A stretch of 8,539 bases of DNA. Source: Chloroflexota bacterium. Lineage in GTDB: Bacteria; Chloroflexota; UBA6077. Position 1 is the first letter of the stretch. Each line of letters opens with the position of its first letter. Shown in pieces: positions 6,740 to 8,539 of the stretch. The notes beneath the pieces were generated by a model. That model was not told the origin of the DNA, did not search any database, and saw only the letters and a list, made by a program, of their open reading frames with translations. Both the position numbers and the translations under genes were made by a program. The stretch spans positions 1-8,539 of the forward strand of contig JAJYNT010000390.1 of the NCBI GenBank assembly GCA_021786215.1, written 5' to 3'.

Positions 6740-6748
6740 ATTATAGCA
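6740..6748 (-). promoter_or_regulatory. Extended -10 promoter TGCTATAAT for the CgeB-like pair
   Basis: The minus strand reads TGCTATAAT: a perfect TATAAT (6745-6740) with the TGn extension that can substitute for a -35. No -35 hexamer is recognisable 16-18 bases upstream, where a GC-rich hairpin begins instead. Predicted transcription starts near 6733-6734, giving a leader of about 50 bases to the ATG at 6682. Confidence 0.55.
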
Positions 6749-6767
6749 GTCTCAGTCATGCCATTTC

Positions 6768-6782
6768 GCCGCCCCCGGCGGC
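6768..6782. terminator. GC-rich hairpin after the GT4 gene, possible terminator
   Basis: GCCGCC (6768-6773) and GGCGGC (6777-6782) form a perfect 6-bp all-GC stem with a 3-base loop, 22 bases past the GT4 stop codon on the minus strand. The following minus-strand bases are GAAATGG, not a T-run, so it is not a canonical intrinsic terminator. It may slow transcription or mark the end of the upstream operon. Immediately downstream is the extended -10. Confidence 0.3.
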
Positions 6783-6797
6783 CCCCCTTACCCACAA

Positions 6798-6812
6798 ACA
6801 AGATCATCTTGT
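6798..6812. repeat. 15-base palindrome spanning the GT4 stop codon
   Basis: ACAAGAT, one central base and ATCTTGT form a perfect inverted repeat that includes the TGA stop (6804-6806). On the minus-strand RNA it could fold as ACAAGA-TGA-TCTTGT followed by TTGT, a weak hairpin with a short U-rich tail. Part of the symmetry comes from coding sequence and may be chance. Confidence 0.4.
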
Positions 6813-7907
6813 GAGCGACCGGTACAGCTCCGCATACTCCGTTGCCATTCGATCGGCGGTGTAGAGTCGAAGCGCTCTGGCCCGAGCAGCGTCCCCGAGC
6901 CGCTGCGCCCAGTCGGGCCTTTCGAGCAGTTCCTGCAGCCTCAGGCGCAGCGCCCCGACGTCCTTTGGTTGAAAGTAGACCGCAGCCTCTCCCCAGATCT
7001 CCCGATAGGCGGCGGTATCGGAGGCGATCAGCGTGCAGCCGGATAGCGCCGCCTCCAGCGCCGCCAGGCCAAAAGGCTCGTAACTGGAGGTAGCCAGGTA
7101 GAAGCGTGCCGACGACATCGCTTCCCTGGTATCAGCCCAGCTCCGGCTGCCCAGATACCGCGCATTGGGGGCTGGCGGTAGGTATGTAGCCTCTCCGGAG
7201 GGACCTGCAACGGGGCCGAGAAGACGCAGCTCGATCGGCAACCCTCGCACAGCTTCCACGGCGGTGGCGGCTCCCTTCGCCTCGTCCCACAGCCTTCCGG
7301 CCACCAGGGCCACCCGCTGCTTTGGCCGTGACCGATAGAACTGAGGCCACAGCCCGTTGTAGATTACCCTGGATGGCCGGCCGTAGATCTCCTGAAGCGA
7401 GCCGGCCATGAAATTGGATGGACAAACCAGGGCAGAAGCCCCAGCAAGTCCCTCGGCGACCAGCTTCCGGTAGGCTCGGAGGTCGGAGGGCATCTCCATC
7501 TCGCCCCCTGGAGATTCGCGAGGCCACCTTTCATCCCTGTGCCACCTCAGCCAACCGAGAAGGTCACTGTGAGCGACGACCACCCTGGGGACCGATCCGG
7601 GCAGCAACCCGAAGCAGAACTGGTTGCTGTGCACCAGATCAGCTTGCCAGCTCTCGACCAGCCGTCCGACCTCGTCGATGGATCTCGACACATCATCGGC
7701 GCTGTCGGGCATCCACTCCAGCCTAAAGGGAAGCGTCTCTACTTCGACGCCCTGTCGGGGGAGTTCATCGGCCAGACTGGCGGCAGTTGGCTCGCCAACG
7801 CATACGAGCATAACCCGACAGCCCTCTTGCTCCGCCAGACCCCTGGCAAGCGCAAGACTGAACTGCCACACGCCACCGACTGCGTCGGTGGTCATCAAGA
7901 CACGCAC
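6804..7907 (-). CDS. GT4-like (group 1) glycosyltransferase
   Basis: This 367-residue GT-B retaining glycosyltransferase is of the GT4/Glycos_transf_1 kind. It would transfer a sugar from a nucleotide donor in the cytosol to an unknown acceptor. The N-terminal acceptor domain starts MRVLMTTDAVGGVWQFSLAL (1-20) and includes LVHSNQF and VAHSDLLGWLRWHR (111-124). The linker region has LVCPSNFMAGS (159-169) and VIYNG (181-185). The donor domain shows AGRLWDEAKG (203-212), with R205 and K211 as the expected phosphate-binding basics, and SYEPFGLAALEA (275-286), the E-x7-E motif with E277 and E285. I place the start at GTG 7907 rather than the GTG at 7946. AAGGGAG lies 10 bases upstream of 7907, the protein then begins at the usual family N-terminus, and a 38-base overlap with the previous gene is avoided. 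Its start is one base past the radical SAM stop, so translation is probably coupled. It is not CgeB-like. Confidence 0.9.
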   Translation of the reverse strand: MRVLMTTDAVGGVWQFSLALARGLAEQEGCRVMLVCVGEPTAASLADELPRQGVEVETLPFRLEWMPDSADDVSRSIDEVGRLVESWQADLVHSNQFCFGLLPGSVPRVVVAHSDLLGWLRWHRDERWPRESPGGEMEMPSDLRAYRKLVAEGLAGASALVCPSNFMAGSLQEIYGRPSRVIYNGLWPQFYRSRPKQRVALVAGRLWDEAKGAATAVEAVRGLPIELRLLGPVAGPSGEATYLPPAPNARYLGSRSWADTREAMSSARFYLATSSYEPFGLAALEAALSGCTLIASDTAAYREIWGEAAVYFQPKDVGALRLRLQELLERPDWAQRLGDAARARALRLYTADRMATEYAELYRSLTR

Positions 7908-7908
7908 T

Positions 7909-8539
7909 TCACGATCGCTCCCTTGCTCTGATCCAGGAGTCGTCACCTACTGGACCGATCAATTGCTCGTGAAGATCACAACCCGGGTAAAGAAAGAGCT
8001 TCACCGGCTCCGAGACCCAGGCACCCCTGCTGATGGCCTTCTGGCGCCACTCCTCGGTTTTGAGTTGCAGCTTCTCATCGGCGCCGGGGGTCTCCATCAT
8101 GTCCCCCTGTACCCAGGGGATGCGACCCTTGGCATGAACCATGAGATCCAGGATCCGGTCGCCATCGATCCTGTATCCCTTGTTGAGGGAGCTCTGGACT
8201 TCGGGGAAAGGAGACTCCAATCCAAACTCCACGCTGATGCAGCCGGCCGCGGCCAGCCGGTCGAGCTTCGCCTCGTCCCAGAGGTCGACCCTGGTCTCGC
8301 AGCCGAACTGCACGATAGGCTCGTCGATAAGGGCCTGGATCAGCGCCTCGCAGCCACCCAGGCCGAACAGTTCATCGATGAAGTAGACGTAGTCGATCCC
8401 TCGGGCCTTCAGCCGCCGCAGTTCGGCCAACACCCTCTCAACCGGTCGCTGCCGGTATCTACCACGGAAGAAGCGCCGATTGCAGAAGTTGCAGCCATAG
8501 GGACAGCCCCTGCTGAACTCCACCTCGGCACCTCTACCC
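7909..8539 (-). CDS. Radical SAM protein, C-terminal part, probably B12-binding type (N-terminus beyond right edge)
   Basis: The minus-strand frame is open to the right edge; 209 residues are visible. Near the visible start, EFSRGCPYGCNFCNRRFFRG carries the CxxxCxxC motif (visible residues 12, 16, 19) that binds the 4Fe-4S cluster for S-adenosylmethionine cleavage. Following segments fit the radical SAM barrel: YVYFIDELFG, QFGCETRVDL, AAAGCISVEFGLES and WVQGDMMETPGAD. The family context EFSRGCPYGCNFC usually follows an N-terminal cobalamin-binding domain, as in B12-dependent radical SAM methyltransferases and cyclases, but that domain is not in the window. A GTG at 8523 is in frame, but starting there would leave almost nothing before the cluster motif, so the true start is upstream. 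I recall a B12-binding radical SAM family (TIGR04295) found beside glycosyltransferase genes; membership is unverified. The substrate is unknown. Confidence 0.85.
   Translation of the reverse strand, partial: GRGAEVEFSRGCPYGCNFCNRRFFRGRYRQRPVERVLAELRRLKARGIDYVYFIDELFGLGGCEALIQALIDEPIVQFGCETRVDLWDEAKLDRLAAAGCISVEFGLESPFPEVQSSLNKGYRIDGDRILDLMVHAKGRIPWVQGDMMETPGADEKLQLKTEEWRQKAISRGAWVSEPVKLFLYPGCDLHEQLIGPVGDDSWIRARERS
7918..7924 (-). promoter_or_regulatory. Ribosome binding site AAGGGAG that decides the GT4 start
   Basis: On the minus strand AAGGGAG lies 10 bases before the GTG at 7907, inside the 3' end of the radical SAM gene. The alternative GTG at 7946 has no comparable purine run upstream. 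Together with the family-typical MRVLMTTDAVGG N-terminus this supports 7907. Confidence 0.65.

Noticed and set aside
7908..7946. Upstream GTG start at 7946 for the GT4 gene
   Set aside because: It gives a 38-base overlap with the radical SAM gene, adds a 13-residue polar tail before the conserved N-terminus, and lacks a ribosome binding site comparable to the one serving 7907.

Overview
The window is a GC-rich bacterial chromosome segment given over almost entirely to glycosyltransferases. Four soluble glycosyltransferases, one large membrane glycosyltransferase and the C-terminal part of a radical SAM enzyme lie beside a GAF-PAS signalling protein. The taxon cannot be fixed from sequence alone. 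High GC, frequent GTG starts and a YkcA/YkcB-type membrane transferase with a glycine-rich loop are compatible with Chloroflexota or Actinomycetota; Chloroflexota is a low-confidence guess. I saw no tRNA, rRNA, CRISPR array, transposase, integrase or phage gene.

Layout. From 1 to about 814 the minus strand encodes the N-terminal part of a GAF-PAS protein that runs off the left edge. A divergent intergenic region (about 815-1008) separates it from a plus-strand CgeB-like glycosyltransferase (1009-2070). That gene converges, across 29 bp, on a 751-residue polytopic PMT/ArnT-like glycosyltransferase on the minus strand (2100-4355). The rest of the window is a minus-strand block. Read in the direction of transcription from the right edge it contains a radical SAM protein (7909 to beyond 8539), a GT4-like glycosyltransferase one base downstream (6804-7907), a 121-bp regulatory gap, two overlapping CgeB-like glycosyltransferases (5552-6682 and 4480-5559), a 124-bp regulatory gap, and the membrane transferase.

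Regulatory signals. The clearest sits upstream of the membrane transferase: three TTAACA-like hexamers in exact 11-bp register, placed just upstream of a TATACT -10. This is the architecture of PhoB/PhoP-family response-regulator promoters. A second signal precedes the pair of CgeB-like genes: an extended -10 (TGCTATAAT) followed by a two-tier inverted repeat, and preceded by two further hairpins after the GT4 gene.

How the genes may work together (inference). The three CgeB-like and one GT4-like enzymes would attach sugars from activated donors in the cytoplasm. The radical SAM protein may modify a sugar, lipid or other precursor. The membrane transferase would add sugars from a polyprenyl-phosphate donor on the outer face. 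The likely product is a surface glycan or glycolipid, with at least the last step possibly under two-component (phosphate-type) control. No flippase, polymerase, nucleotide-sugar biosynthesis gene or response regulator is in the window, so the pathway is incomplete here and the product unknown.
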